From assembly GCA_012934845.2 (NCBI GenBank), contig WNNJ02000555.1, forward strand, positions 120,096 to 184,095: a stretch of DNA of 64,000 nucleotides, given 5' to 3'. This document shows, piece by piece, positions 32,938 to 43,659 of this stretch (positions are counted from its first letter, which is position 1; the number at the start of each line of letters is the position of its first letter). Source of the DNA: Pomphorhynchus laevis. Its lineage: Eukaryota > Acanthocephala > Palaeacanthocephala > Echinorhynchida > Pomphorhynchidae. Made by a program: the position numbers and the translations under genes. A model generated the notes under the pieces. The model saw nothing but the letters and a program-made list of their open reading frames with translations. It did not search any database and was not told where the DNA came from.

Positions 32938-33740
32938 ACTTTGCATTAGAATAAGATACTAGATAGTTATTTCAGAGGAAATACATCATTAGCATGTATT
33001 TGGCCCCGCTGCTATGTTGGGTAGAGGAGTTAGGGGCCGAAACCTGATAGCATAGCAGTTCCTCCTGATGACCTCTAATTCTTATTCTGATACAACGTCT
33101 GTTATTTATTAGTCAATTCATAAAAATGACGTTTATTTTAAATTTTATTTTTTATTTTTTATTTTATTTTTTTAACTTGATTTAAATTATAGAAAATCTA
33201 AAAACAATTATTAATTTTATTATTTAATTATTAAATTTTGATTTAGCATTATTATGTTTTGTTTATTTTATAATTATATAACAATACGTAGACTCAGTTA
33301 GCTGATTTAATTTGTTCTACTGACATGTTATTATTGACCTGTGGACTTTGTTTTCCCGGTAATATGACCTCTGTCAGAAATACTGAAACTATGTATTATT
33401 GGTTACGACTTTATTATTTTTTCTTATTTTCAAACAAGCATGAATTATTAATTCTTAAAAAAGGGAGAAGTTTGCATCCCAAGGTGTTTACACTTTAAAA
33501 TGTAAACTGCTTCACGTGATCACGTTTAAGAGACCAGGTAATGGCCAATAGCTAGGTCGCGTAGCGCGTGGAGTGAAGGTGGTAGATCTTTATAGATCTT
33601 GTTCCAGCCTGCAACCGCCTTAAGCAGGGCAGCCCCCTGTCAGATGCTGCTGGATGGCCCGTTGTAAGTTTAGTCTGAGTCAACTAAACTAGGTGGCGAC
33701 ACCGAAAAAGCAACGTTAAAAATTATGACTTAAAAGTTAC
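32938..33740 (+). mobile_element. Naiad inter-unit spacer (copy C tail plus copy D leader)
   Basis: 803 bp, near-identical to the complement of 9213-10015. The tail half contains the AAATACAT/ATGTATTT hairpin and the hammerhead-like motif, then a T/A-rich run. The leader half contains ACGTGATCACGT, the CCAGC...GCTGG fold and the GGUG-GCGA-CACC hairpin just before the ATG at 33741. Confidence 0.8.
33003..33080 (+). ncRNA. Hammerhead-like motif in the Naiad tail (copy C)
   Basis: Same motif as at 9871-9948: helix IV CUGCUAUG/CAUAGCAG, stem III GGGU/ACCU, GUA, stem I GAGGAG/UUCCUC, GAAA, CUGAUGA, stem II UUAGGGG/CCUCUAA. A competing GGCCCC/GGGGCC pairing is also possible. Confidence 0.5.
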
Positions 33741-35984
33741 ATGTACTCAACAATATTGGAAAAATACGTAAGTACTAATGATTTCAATTTTAGATCTTTT
33801 AAATATAACAGAAAAAATTGTATAGTTTGTGATGTTTTAAATAATAATAATTGTATCGTAAGTAATACGACAAACAATATGTTTTTCATTAAATATTAAT
33901 AATAATTGTAACTGCAATACCGCAGGTGTAGTGTATCTAATACAATGCACATGTGGATTGCAATATATAGGAAAAACATATCAAATGTTAAAAACTAGGT
34001 TTAGGCAACACATATGTAATATACAGCATAATAGTCAAACTATATTTCATAAACATATGAGATTAATAGGACATGATATTAAAAACTGTAAATTATTTAT
34101 TTTAGAACATATTATCGAAGAAAACATTTCAATATTAAATCAAAAACTATTAGAAAAAGAAGATTTTTGGATTAAAACGCTTAATTCCATGTACCCATTA
34201 GGATTGAATGACGTGGTACAAGGAATTGGCAGAAGTAGTATAATACATAATAAACAACTATATTATAATAATCCGGTTAAACGCAAACCAAGAAGTCATG
34301 GTGATAAAAGGAATAGGAAAAATAGAGTTAAAAATATTAAAAAAGATATGTATATAAATGAACAATTAGAAATGTTAAAACAACTTTTAAGTGATAATAA
34401 GCTAAAAGATCTTTATGTAAATATAGGAAGTTTTTCTAAAGATATCATATGTTCAATAAATCAAAAATTAATTAACGACTATGATATGCTAAGTTGTATA
34501 ATAGACAGTTATTGTAATACAAAATACTATAATCATACAATAAATGTAAATAATAACAATAGAAAATATACATTAACCATAAACTTCATTAATAAATGTA
34601 TAGATAACATAAATATAGCCGGACTTTTAAATAATTCTAAAAGTTAAGAAATAATAGGGTCAGATTTAAGTAAATATATTCCTAAAATAAGGTATAAACT
34701 CCTACCACCATTAGGACAAAAAATTTGTAATTATAATAAAGAATTAAAATCAATATGTAACGATAATATTAGAAACATAATGGAAACAGAATGCTATTGT
34801 AAAAGTCTTAGTTTTGATAAAATAAATGAACATATATACCCATAATCTAGAATTAATTGAAAATTGTGAATTAAGAAAGCTGCTATCAAACGGGTATAAA
34901 TATAGATTAAATAATAAAAACGACAAAAATAAAATTTACAATTCGTTATATAATAACTTAAATGCTTACTTTAGTAAGCTGATTAATAGTGAAAGCTCGA
35001 ATATATCTAAGATAAACATTTGGAAAGATTATATATTTGATAAAATTAAAAATAAAATGAAAATAACAAACAATTATAAAAGGAAAGATAAAATTAATAA
35101 GGATATGTATAAAGAACTTACTAAATTAAAGGATAACTATATAATAACAACTATTGATAAAGCTAGTAATAACTTTGTCTTCATATGCAAAAAGCTTTAT
35201 TATGATATACTAATGAAAGAGGTTAATTCTAATGATTTAAATGTAAATCCAACATATGAACGTAGTGAGTTGAGTTTAGAAACAATTATTACAAGTCACT
35301 GTTCTATAATGGATAAAAAGGGTATAAAGGTTGAATTAGATAATAAAACTATACCTATATTATATTGGAATCCAAAATTACATAAAAATCCAATAAAACC
35401 TAGGTTCATATGTAGTGCGTTTAAATGTACATTAAAACCACTTTCTGTCTATATGAATAAAATACTTAAAGTAATTAAAGCACATTTTAAAAAATATTGC
35501 AAGGTAATCGAAATTAATACTGGTATAAAACACTATTTCAGTATTAATTCTACAAAAGAATTTTTAGAACAGACAAAAGGAATAAATTTTCAAAATATAA
35601 ATACATACGATTTTAGTACGCTTTATACAAATCTAGATTTAGTAGATATTAAAGAAGCGTTAGTAAAATTAATTAACCTTATATTCGGAAAAAGATATAC
35701 ATATATATGTTATAATAATTATAACGCCTATCTAACAAAAATTAAACCATCAAATAAATATAAATATATGGATAAAATTGAATTAATAGAATCCTTAAAT
35801 ATTTTGATAAATCAAAATTATTTAAAAGTAGGGACATCTATATTTAAACAAGTAAAAGGTGTTCCAATGGGTGGTAATAGTAGCACAATTATAGCTGACT
35901 TGTTTTTAAGCTTTATAGAATATGAATTTGTTCATAACTGTGTAAAAACTAAATCTAAACAATATAAATATATAAAATATATGT

Positions 35985-37559
35985 AGAATGAATAATTGCA
36001 TACACGAGCGAGTATCATCATTTGGTCGGCTTCATAAATTATCCTCGTGTGAAGTCTTTAATCCTAGATGCAGCACTGTACACTACAATCAGCGTAGGTG
36101 GACCTCATCAGCAGTGAGCCTACGCCTACCTTTCGTGTTTCGGTCCTTTAATGATCTGCTGAAATTTTCCTCTGCTGCCTTACTGTAAAAACAAACGATA
36201 CAGTTTGTAAGGAACACATTTCCACTTGTGCAAACTGTACGTTGTTTCCGTCTTTTGTAACAAAAAGACGGAGATAGCACTACAGTTGCCGGAAACAACC
36301 GACAATCTGTCTTTTGAATTTTCTTGACAGGAAACCGGAATCTGCCAGGTTAATAGAATGAATAATTGCATACACGAGCGAGTATCATCATTTGGTCGGC
36401 TTCATAAATTATCCTCGTGTGAAGTCTTTAATCCTAGATGCAGCACTGTACACTACAATCAGCGTAGGTGGACCTCATCAGCAGTGAGCCTACGCCTACC
36501 TTTCGTGTTTCGGTCCTTTAATGATCTGCTGAAATTTTCCTCTGCTGCCTTACTGTAAAAACAAACGATACAGTTTGTTACAAAAGACGGAAACAACGTA
36601 CAGTTTGCACAAGTGGAAATGTGTTCCTTACAAACTGTATCGTTTGTTTTTACAGTAAGGCAGCAGAGGAAAATTTCAGCAGATCATTAAAGGACCGAAA
36701 CACGAAAGGTAGGCGTAGGCTCACTGCTGATGAGGTCCACCTACGCTGATTGTAGTGTACAGTGCTGCATCTAGGATTAAAGACTTCACACGAGGATAAT
36801 TTATGAAGCCGACCAAATGATGATACTCGCTCGTGTATGCAATTATTCATTCTATTAACCTGGCAGATTCCGGTTTCCTGTCAAGAAAATTCAAAAGACA
36901 GATTGTCGGTTGTTTCCGGCAACTGTAGTGCTATCTCCGTCTTTTTGTTACAAAAGACGGAAACAACGTACAGTTTGCACAAGTGGAAATGTGTTCCTTA
37001 CAAACTGTATCGTTTGTTTTTACAGTAAGGCAGCAGAGGAAAATTTCAGCAGATCATTAAAGGACCGAAACACGAAAGGTAGGCGTAGGCTCACTGCTGA
37101 TGAGGTCCACCTACGCTGATTGTAGTGTACAGTGCTGCATCTAGGATTAAAGACTTCACACGAGGATAATTTATGAAGCCGACCAAATGATGATACTCGC
37201 TCGTGTATGCAATTATTCATTCTATTAACCTGGCAGATTCCGGTTTCCTGTCAAGAAAATTCAAAAGACAGATTGTCGGTTGTTTCCGGCAACTGTAGTG
37301 CTATCTCCGTCTTTTTGTTACAAAAGACGGAAACAACGTACAGTTTGCACAAGTGGAAATGTGTTCCTTACAAACTGTATCGTTTGTTTTTACAGTAAGG
37401 CAGCAGAGGAAAATTTCAGCAGATCATTAAAGGACCGAAACACGAAAGGTAGGCGTAGGCTCACTGCTGATGAGGTCCACCTACGCTGATTGTAGTGTAC
37501 AGTGCTGCATCTAGGATTAAAGACTTCACACGAGGATAATTTATGAAGCCGACCAAATG
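35985..37559. mobile_element. Foldback array of ~370-bp hammerhead-bearing units
   Basis: About 4.25 units of period 370 bp. Nearly two units (35985-36579) lie in one direction, then the sequence flips and nearly three (36580-37559) lie in the other, forming a large palindrome. Units are almost identical to each other. Each carries a hammerhead-like core. The insert is flanked by a perfect 13-bp duplication of Naiad sequence (35972-35984 and 37560-37572), so it moved as one piece. Short ORFs of 63-69 codons recur once per unit but look incidental. It resembles the tandem, ribozyme-bearing retrozymes of animals that are thought to use PLE enzymes. Confidence 0.8.
36692..36764 (+). ncRNA. Hammerhead-like core of the foldback unit (also at 37062-37134, 37432-37504; minus strand 36074-36146, 36444-36516)
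   Basis: Plus-strand order: GGACC-GAAA-CAC (stem II, box, stem III), GCGUAGG (helix IV), CACUG (stem I), CUGAUGA, GGUCC (stem II), CCUACGC (helix IV), GUGUA (stem III plus cleavage triplet GUA), CAGUG (stem I). Each stem abuts its box exactly as in a hammerhead. The strand order is not that of types I-III. Confidence 0.6.
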
Positions 37560-38054
37560 ATAAAATATATGTTTCGATACATTGGTGATATATGTGTATT
37601 TAATTCTAATAATTTTTATTCAATTAGTGAGCAGATTTATCCAGAAAGCCTTATTCTTAACAAAACCAATATTAATGATAAAGAAGGTGTATATCTAGAT
37701 ATGAACATTAAATTAACATTAACTAAAACTACTATTAATTTATATCGTAAAGATGACATATTTAAATTTACAAGAAACATATTTTTGCATGAGCATTCAT
37801 GCATACCATATAATATAAAATATAATACATTAAATAATGAAATTTTAAGAATTGCAACAATATGTAATGATATTGGCTTTCTTCAAAATCATTTAAATAA
37901 TTTAATAGATACATATTTTAAACTAGGTCACTTTAAAAATAACACCAAGCAGAAAATAGTAAAATATATAAATCAACACAATAATATTGTTATTAAACCA
38001 CTAGACCTTACAGATCGTGAGTTACAACATCAAGAAGACTAAAATAAAGTCAAA

Positions 38055-39061
38055 TCAAAGTGAAGTAGCAAAATGAGTCCAGGACAATCGATTCTGAGCC
38101 ACCATTTTCCGTTCTTGTCTCCATCTTCTTTTAAATCTCCGCCAGCCAATGTTCGAGTAGCTGAATAGTATTTTCTTGGCATCGTCTTCGATCGTTCTCT
38201 TTAGATTCTTACGAACACCGCCTCTGGGGCGTCGCCAGGATTCTTCCGGGTCCAAGTACAGAGTTAACTTTGGGAGTCTATCTCTTTGCATCCGAAGTAC
38301 ATGGCCAAGATAGCGCAGTCTATTTTTCCGAATCAAATCAGACACGGAGACGTCGAGTGAACATCGAGAATACACTTCTGCGTTCGATACATGATCGAGT
38401 GGATTGACTTTTGCAATTCTACGTAGACATCGTCGCTCAAAAACAGCAAGTTGATTATTTGTTGTAAGTTTTTTAGGCCAGCACTCGGATCCATACAGTA
38501 GTACTGGACGAACAATAGACGAATATATTCGGATCTTTGTTTTAATAGATACATTATTATCAAGACAGAGGGAGTTTAGACGCGAAAAGGCGAAACCAGC
38601 CTTTATTATCCGGCTTCGAATGTCGTAGTCACATCGGCAGTCTACGGAAAACATTGATTCAAGATAGGTGAAAGATTGTACCTGTTCAATAGTTATACCA
38701 TCAATAATAACTGAGCACGGAGGGGAGTTTATGGCGAGTAGTTTACATTTCGGTAAGTTAAGGAATAACCCATATTTCGTTGCTGTCTCATATATGCGGG
38801 TTGCTGTACGTTGCACATCCTCAAATGATTCTGACAGTACGACTACATCATCCGCGTACGTCAGATCAGAAAGCAGCATATTGCTCGGATGCAGGCGTAT
38901 ACCTTCACTGTGCAGGTCGAGCGTTTCCCATAGGAGATGATCGATGAGAATGTTGAATAGTTCTGGTGATAGTACTCCCCCTGTCGAACACCTGTACTGA
39001 CAGGAAACGGAATTCCAGTACAACCGTATTCGCGCACGACTGACACAGTATTTTCATACAT
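38055..39061 (-). pseudogene. RTE-like ORF2, RT C-terminal part
   Basis: After the frame change near 39000-39100 the RT goes on with STGGVLSPELFNILIDHLLW (motif B), LLSDLTYADDVVVLSESFED (catalytic YADD), TKYGLFLNLPKCKLLAI, RPVLLYGSECWPKK, KNRLRYLGHVLRMQRDRLPK and the basic tail RRFKRRWRQERKM. Position and order show it is the same ORF2. One frame shift separates it from the upstream part. Confidence 0.85.
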
Positions 39062-39115
39062 TGCACCGATAAGTTCACACAGGTGTTTAGGAATGCCTAA
39101 GGTATGGAGGAGCTT

Positions 39116-41137
39116 TCAGATGAATAGTCGATTAACCTGGTCAAACGCCGACTCGAAATCCAAAAATAGTAATATTAACGGTTGTTGATACTCTTGACGG
39201 ACATCCATCAGAACGCGAAAGGTGAATATATGATCAATGCATCCTCGATTTGGTCTAAATCCAGCTTGATTTTCTCTTGTTTGAATTTGCCGTAACGGCC
39301 TAATTCTGTTCAGAATTATGCCTTCCATGATTTTATATACTACAGGTAGGAGAGATATGGGTCGATAATTCGAGCATAATGAAGCATCCCCCTTCTTCAG
39401 TATTGGAATTATAACTGAAGTTTGCCAGTCCATGGGAACCTGATTGTGATTCCAGATACATTGGAACAAATCGGTCAAATATTTGACAACTTTAGGACCA
39501 CCATATTTGAGAAATTCTGGATGTATTTGATCATGTCCCGCAGATTTTCCGCATTTCAGTGTATTAATTATTTGACTGACCTCAATACTTGATGGGGGGT
39601 TGCCGTCGATTTCTAACACTTCTGTATGCATAGTACATACTTGGCGACTCCAGGATTTGTCATTACTACATGAGTTTGTTGAAGTGTCTGTTCTCTTGTA
39701 GAGATTTGTAAAATGAGCTCTCCAGCGTTCTAACCGTGCAGACTTTTCGAATATTTTATGTGACATATCGATATTCCACAACCCTGTGACTCCACTCTGC
39801 TGTGTAGGTGTGTAGTATCTTCTTATGAGACCAAAGAACTTACGCGCATTACCATTGTTAGCTGCCTCTTGGGCTTGGTTTGAAAGTTTTGTCCAGTATT
39901 CCTCTTTATCATGACGTATACTGGCGCGTAATTTGCGAGTAAGAGTGGTCGTCTCTACGTTATTTCCTGCAGCCATGCTTAACTTTCTTTGTTCGGAGAT
40001 CATTATAGATGTTGCACTTATCCAATCGTTCCTACGACTTTTGCGATAAGGAAGAATATCATGAGCCGAAGAATATAGTGCGTTCTTGAGTGTTGACCAT
40101 CGTTTACCAATCTGACAAACATCTTCATTTCCATCCGATACTGGTAAAAACTTAAACTCAAGCTTGCATGATACACTGTCAATGAATCTACTACGTATGT
40201 GATCGTTTTCTAGTAGCCGTACTTCTGGTTGTATTAACTTTGACCTTTGTGACTTGGGTTTGAATGTTGCTTCAATATCCATTATTACTAGCGAGTGGTC
40301 TGTCAATACATCAATTCCCCAATACGAACGGCAGTTTGTGATGGCTTTTCTACACCGTAGACGAACCAGAATAAAGTCAATTTGATTGCGGTCCTCGCCG
40401 TTAGGATATGTACATGTTACTAGATGCCGTTTCCGGTGCTGAAAGCAAGTATTCATAGCTATCAAACGATGCATGAACATCAAATCAAGCAGTTTGTTAC
40501 CGTTTGCACACATTTTGCCAATTCCATGTTTTCCAACAAAGGGTGCGGTCAATTCACCTGACCTAAGTTGAGCATTGAAGTCGCCGGCGACCACAAGAAA
40601 ATCACGTAAGGGAATTGTCAGTAGAACTTCATCAAGTTTCTGATAAAATTCATCAATTTTTACAGGAATCGTAGCATTCGTTGGGCCATATGCACAGATG
40701 ACAGTCCAGTATGAATTTTTGCCTCTCAGTCGTACAGAAGCTAATCTGTCGCTAACTGGACTCCAGTCAATCAAGTAGGGCATAATAGATGGCCGAATCA
40801 GAATGGCTACACCACGTTGACCGGAACCATCCGTGGGTCCAGAAAAGAGCATTGTATAGTATCGTGAGCTGTCAGGGACACCTACGTTGAGCGACCCAGC
40901 ATCTGGAATCCGGCACTCAGTTGAACAGCCTATGTCAATGTTACGGATATCTAGAGTTCTGGTCAATAAGATCGTTTGAGCGGGTTGTAATAGAGTTCTT
41001 ACATTTATAGTCGCAATTTTCAACTTTTTGTTACGTAAGGGTGATTTTGGAAGATGGTTTTCCTCCCTGGTCAGGCACTCAGGGATCGCATGACTAGTCG
41101 GACTCACAAAATTAGTTTGATCGGGAGTTGTTTGCAT
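39116..41137 (-). CDS. RTE-like ORF2, endonuclease and N-terminal RT (673 aa open)
   Basis: The APE domain begins at KIATINVRTLL. It continues with DIGCSTECRIPDAG (catalytic Glu block), VAILIRPSIMPYLIDWSPVS, DFLVVAGDFNAQL (catalytic Asp), NQIDFILVRLRCRK and VLTDHSLVIMDI (catalytic His). The linker (KEEYWTKLSNQAQEAANNGN) leads into the RT: GKSAGHDQIHPEFLKYGG, WQTSVIIPILKKGD, NYRPISLLPVVYKIMEGIIL, NQAGFRPNRGCIDHIF and motif A LLFLDFESAFDQVNR. The wording is that of RTE-clade elements such as SR2. The frame ends at 39116 by a shift. The rest of the RT continues at 39023-38055. Confidence 0.88.
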   Translation of the reverse strand: MQTTPDQTNFVSPTSHAIPECLTREENHLPKSPLRNKKLKIATINVRTLLQPAQTILLTRTLDIRNIDIGCSTECRIPDAGSLNVGVPDSSRYYTMLFSGPTDGSGQRGVAILIRPSIMPYLIDWSPVSDRLASVRLRGKNSYWTVICAYGPTNATIPVKIDEFYQKLDEVLLTIPLRDFLVVAGDFNAQLRSGELTAPFVGKHGIGKMCANGNKLLDLMFMHRLIAMNTCFQHRKRHLVTCTYPNGEDRNQIDFILVRLRCRKAITNCRSYWGIDVLTDHSLVIMDIEATFKPKSQRSKLIQPEVRLLENDHIRSRFIDSVSCKLEFKFLPVSDGNEDVCQIGKRWSTLKNALYSSAHDILPYRKSRRNDWISATSIMISEQRKLSMAAGNNVETTTLTRKLRASIRHDKEEYWTKLSNQAQEAANNGNARKFFGLIRRYYTPTQQSGVTGLWNIDMSHKIFEKSARLERWRAHFTNLYKRTDTSTNSCSNDKSWSRQVCTMHTEVLEIDGNPPSSIEVSQIINTLKCGKSAGHDQIHPEFLKYGGPKVVKYLTDLFQCIWNHNQVPMDWQTSVIIPILKKGDASLCSNYRPISLLPVVYKIMEGIILNRIRPLRQIQTRENQAGFRPNRGCIDHIFTFRVLMDVRQEYQQPLILLFLDFESAFDQVNRLFI

Positions 41138-41628
41138 TTTTTTGCATATGTAGTTTCGTGTTTACTTTCATTGGTGTTTGTTGTAGGCTGGGATACCACA
41201 TGAGTTCGCCACACTCAAGGGGGCAAGTCCTTATTTAATGGCGGGACAATCTCGCCATGTTAATATGCTAGCCCGTATTTGGTTGATGGTATTTTTTAGG
41301 AATCAAGAGTGCCAACTCTGAATCCGCCACCGTCATAGCACATCCACTAATTGTCCGCGACTACTTATTCGTCAAACAGTTGTTTGCTTATGTCGTAGCT
41401 AACCTCCATATCTGAAGGCTCTTCCCCTATCCGCAACCCGGGGAGGCGCTCGGTAGCCCTAGCTAGGCCCCGAGCTAGGGGCCTATATTATTCTTTACAA
41501 TAATATAAAGAATAAATTTAAACTCTCAAGTGGCAAATTTTTATGGATGGATAATAAATAATATACTTTGTATTAGAATAAGATACTAGATAGTTATTTC
41601 AGAGGAAATACATCATTAGCATGTATTT

Positions 41629-41706
41629 GGCCCCGCTGCTATGTTGGGTAGAGGAGTTAGGGGCCGAAACCTGATAGCATAGCAGTTCCTCCTGATGACC
41701 TCTAAT
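41629..41706 (+). ncRNA. Hammerhead-like motif in the Naiad tail (copy D)
   Basis: Identical in all paired elements and boxes to the motif at 33003-33080. It lies 3' of the RTE insertion, so the tail of copy D is still intact. Confidence 0.5.
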
Positions 41707-41939
41707 TCTTATTCTGATACAACGTCTGTTATTTATTAGTCAATTCATAAAAATGACGTTTATTTTAAATTTCATTTTTTTTATTTTAACTTGATTTAAA
41801 TTATAGAAAATCTAAAAACAATTATTAATTTTATTATTTAATTATTAAATTTTGATTTAGCATTATTATGTTTTGTTTATTTTATAATTATATTAAATAC
41901 GTAGACTCAGTTAGCTGATTTGATTTGCTAACTTTTTTT

Positions 41940-42165
41940 ATTATCAGCTAAATCTAAATTTGTATATAGCGTACTAAAATTGTAATTATTAATATTTTTA
42001 AAAATTATCCCATCCTATCTTCTGTGTTCTAAAAATTCTTTTATGGAATTAATTCTGAAATAGTGTTTTATACCAATATTTATTTCGTTTAGCTCAATGA
42101 TTTTAAAATGAATTTTAATTACTTTGAATTCATTTAACCTGAAAGGGGTTTAAATATGTATTGAT
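41940..42165 (-). mobile_element. Old Naiad relic, right piece
   Basis: Minus-strand match to the RT region around HYFSINSTKEFLEQ to LYTNLDLV (shared words GTACTAAAATTGTA, TGAAATAGTGTTTTATACCA, TTAATTACTTT). It is diverged. It is colinear with the piece at 29720-29935, with only about 40 codons missing between them. Confidence 0.65.
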
Positions 42166-42395
42166 GTTTAATTTTCCGATAAAAACATACCTATATTTTT
42201 TCTATGGATAAATACAGAAATATCTATCAATATGAGTATGTATATATAGGTAAATACAGAAAAATATATATAATATTAGGTAAATTATATAGAATGACCA
42301 AGGTGAAAAAAATTTAAGTGACGTTTCGACCAAGCGGGTTTTTTCGATCCAGAATACAAAAGAAGATTATAAAATAGAATAGTAATGCCAAAATA
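42166..42395 (-). other. AT-rich stretch with a PLE-type hammerhead remnant
   Basis: Around 42318-42352 the minus strand reads CTGGATCG...ACC-CGCTT-GGT-CGAAACGTCAC. GGUCGAAACGUC, with its short stem III and GUC site, is the shape of PLE-associated minimal hammerheads. The CUGANGA box is damaged, so this is a remnant. The rest is AT-rich, with repeated GGTAAATACAGAAA words. Confidence 0.45.
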
Positions 42396-43650
42396 TCAAG
42401 TCAAATCTCTCCAATGGTAATTATGGTCATCATTTAAACCAAACGGCTTTTCGCAATTTAATAAGCCTATGCTGCATTGTTCTAGACGTTTCATCTCATC
42501 GTTACTCGCAGTCATCCTAATACGGGATCGGTTGTGGAGATTAAGTGGCTCCATAGTTGTGTAAGGACAGTCCAAAACTCTGTCAAGGCCAATGATCCCA
42601 ATCCAACCCACATCAAAATCCCTATAGAAGACAAACTTCTCTTTATTGAATATTTTCCAAAAGAAAGACTGAAAAGTTAAGGTGAGCAAGCTTGCCCTCG
42701 CCATGCTCAGCTGGAACCTATATCTAGAGCACCAGTATTCATTCGATAGGGCCTGTCTGTCGGAAACATAGAGATTAGAAAGGTGTAGTATTTTTTCTAA
42801 GACCTTGAGTTTTGTTAGAGTGGGATTGTATATACGACCTCTATAGGTAGTCGAAAGCCATTCGGTGGCTTGCGATGAAAGGTAGGAATTGAATTTGGTA
42901 AAACTTTTATTATCAATTCTGAGGAAGAGTTGGATAGCTGCCTGAAAGAAGGCCACTCTGATTGGATCAAAGTAAAACCTCCTTCTAAGCAACGAATCTT
43001 CCTCAATCCGCCAGCAAACTAGGTCATGAGATGTGGTATATTGTTGTCGCCACTGCTCAGTACAGCTAGGTTTCAACAACCACATTTGATGAAGCAGTAA
43101 TATGTCGAGGAAAGAATTAGTTGTTGAGCATTGGAAGGTCGGGGAGGTAGTTTGTGAATAGGGTAGTCGTTTCTGGCTCAGCGGAGTGCTGGATTAATCT
43201 AAAGACCAGTTCTGTCGTTTAAGTCACCGAGTAATATGTCATAGCCACTACCCAAAATACGGTTCAGAAGCTCACGGTTCTTGTGAATTTCCCCTGGTCT
43301 AATATAGATATTGGCTATACTGATACGTTTACCGCACTTACAAAGTAATATTGCTAAACAAGACAGGGGTGGACAGGAATAGTTTAATAGGAGGGATTAT
43401 CTTAAGGAGCATTTAACTAGGGTTAAAATACCTTGAAATGAAGAGGAATGATGTGGTGTTATGTTGAGTAAAGTGGGTGTGAATGTGCTTAGTCATAAAT
43501 CGAGTAATATCCTGGGGAGCCGAATAGACCGCGTCTCCTGAAGGACTATAACATCTGCATCTCTACCAGATAGAAGCCTAAAGGCGGAAGCACCTCTCGA
43601 ATTCCACTGAAGGATATTCAGTGAAAAAGATTGTTGATTATTTTGCATTG
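42396..43650 (-). pseudogene. LINE-J copy 2: endonuclease and linker, broken
   Basis: From about 43630: ILQWNSREVLPPLGFYLVEM-like text, then decayed forms of the FIPKHI...HYTP...TPP block, and near 43260-43200 a GYDILLGD.NDRTG-like block in mixed frames. 43085-42396 gives SRYRFQLSMARASLLTLTFQ and RRRFYFDPIRVAFFQAAIQL, the family's linker. The RT is absent. It is a dead copy with several stops. Confidence 0.6.
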
Positions 43651-43659
43651 TGTTAAGTT

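Larger units (their letters stand above)
37988..41496 (-). mobile_element. RTE-clade LINE (SR2-like), near complete, with target duplication
   Basis: Inserted into Naiad copy D. The duplication ACAATAATAT is at 37978-37987 and 41497-41506. The 5' end (41496) begins with a GC-rich foldback (GGCCCC...GGGGCC) and a CTAGCTAGGGC stretch. A leader of about 350 bp precedes the ORF at 41137. The 3' end at 37988 has no long poly-A. Only one or two breaks in the ORF suggest a recent insertion, younger than the Naiad array it sits in. Confidence 0.85.
33741..41935 (+). mobile_element. Naiad-type PLE copy D, interrupted by two insertions
   Basis: Naiad sequence at 33741-35984, 37560-37987 and 41497-41935, colinear with the intact copy. 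Two later insertions split it: a hammerhead foldback (35985-37559, 13-bp target duplication ATAAAATATATGT) and an RTE LINE (37988-41496, 10-bp duplication ACAATAATAT). Its own reading frame has a few additional breaks. The tail with the hammerhead-like motif survives at 41561-41935. Confidence 0.85.

Noticed and set aside
33003-33080. HDV-like ribozyme reading of the Naiad tail and the tandem units
   Set aside because: The crossing stems give a similar pseudoknot, but there is no P4 and no joining strand with a catalytic C. The hammerhead reading explains GAAA, CUGANGA, GUC/GUA and stem I, which the HDV reading does not.
35988-37489. Repeated 63-69-codon ORFs in the foldback units as genes
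   Set aside because: They recur because the DNA repeats, occur on both strands, overlap the ribozyme-like core and resemble no protein.
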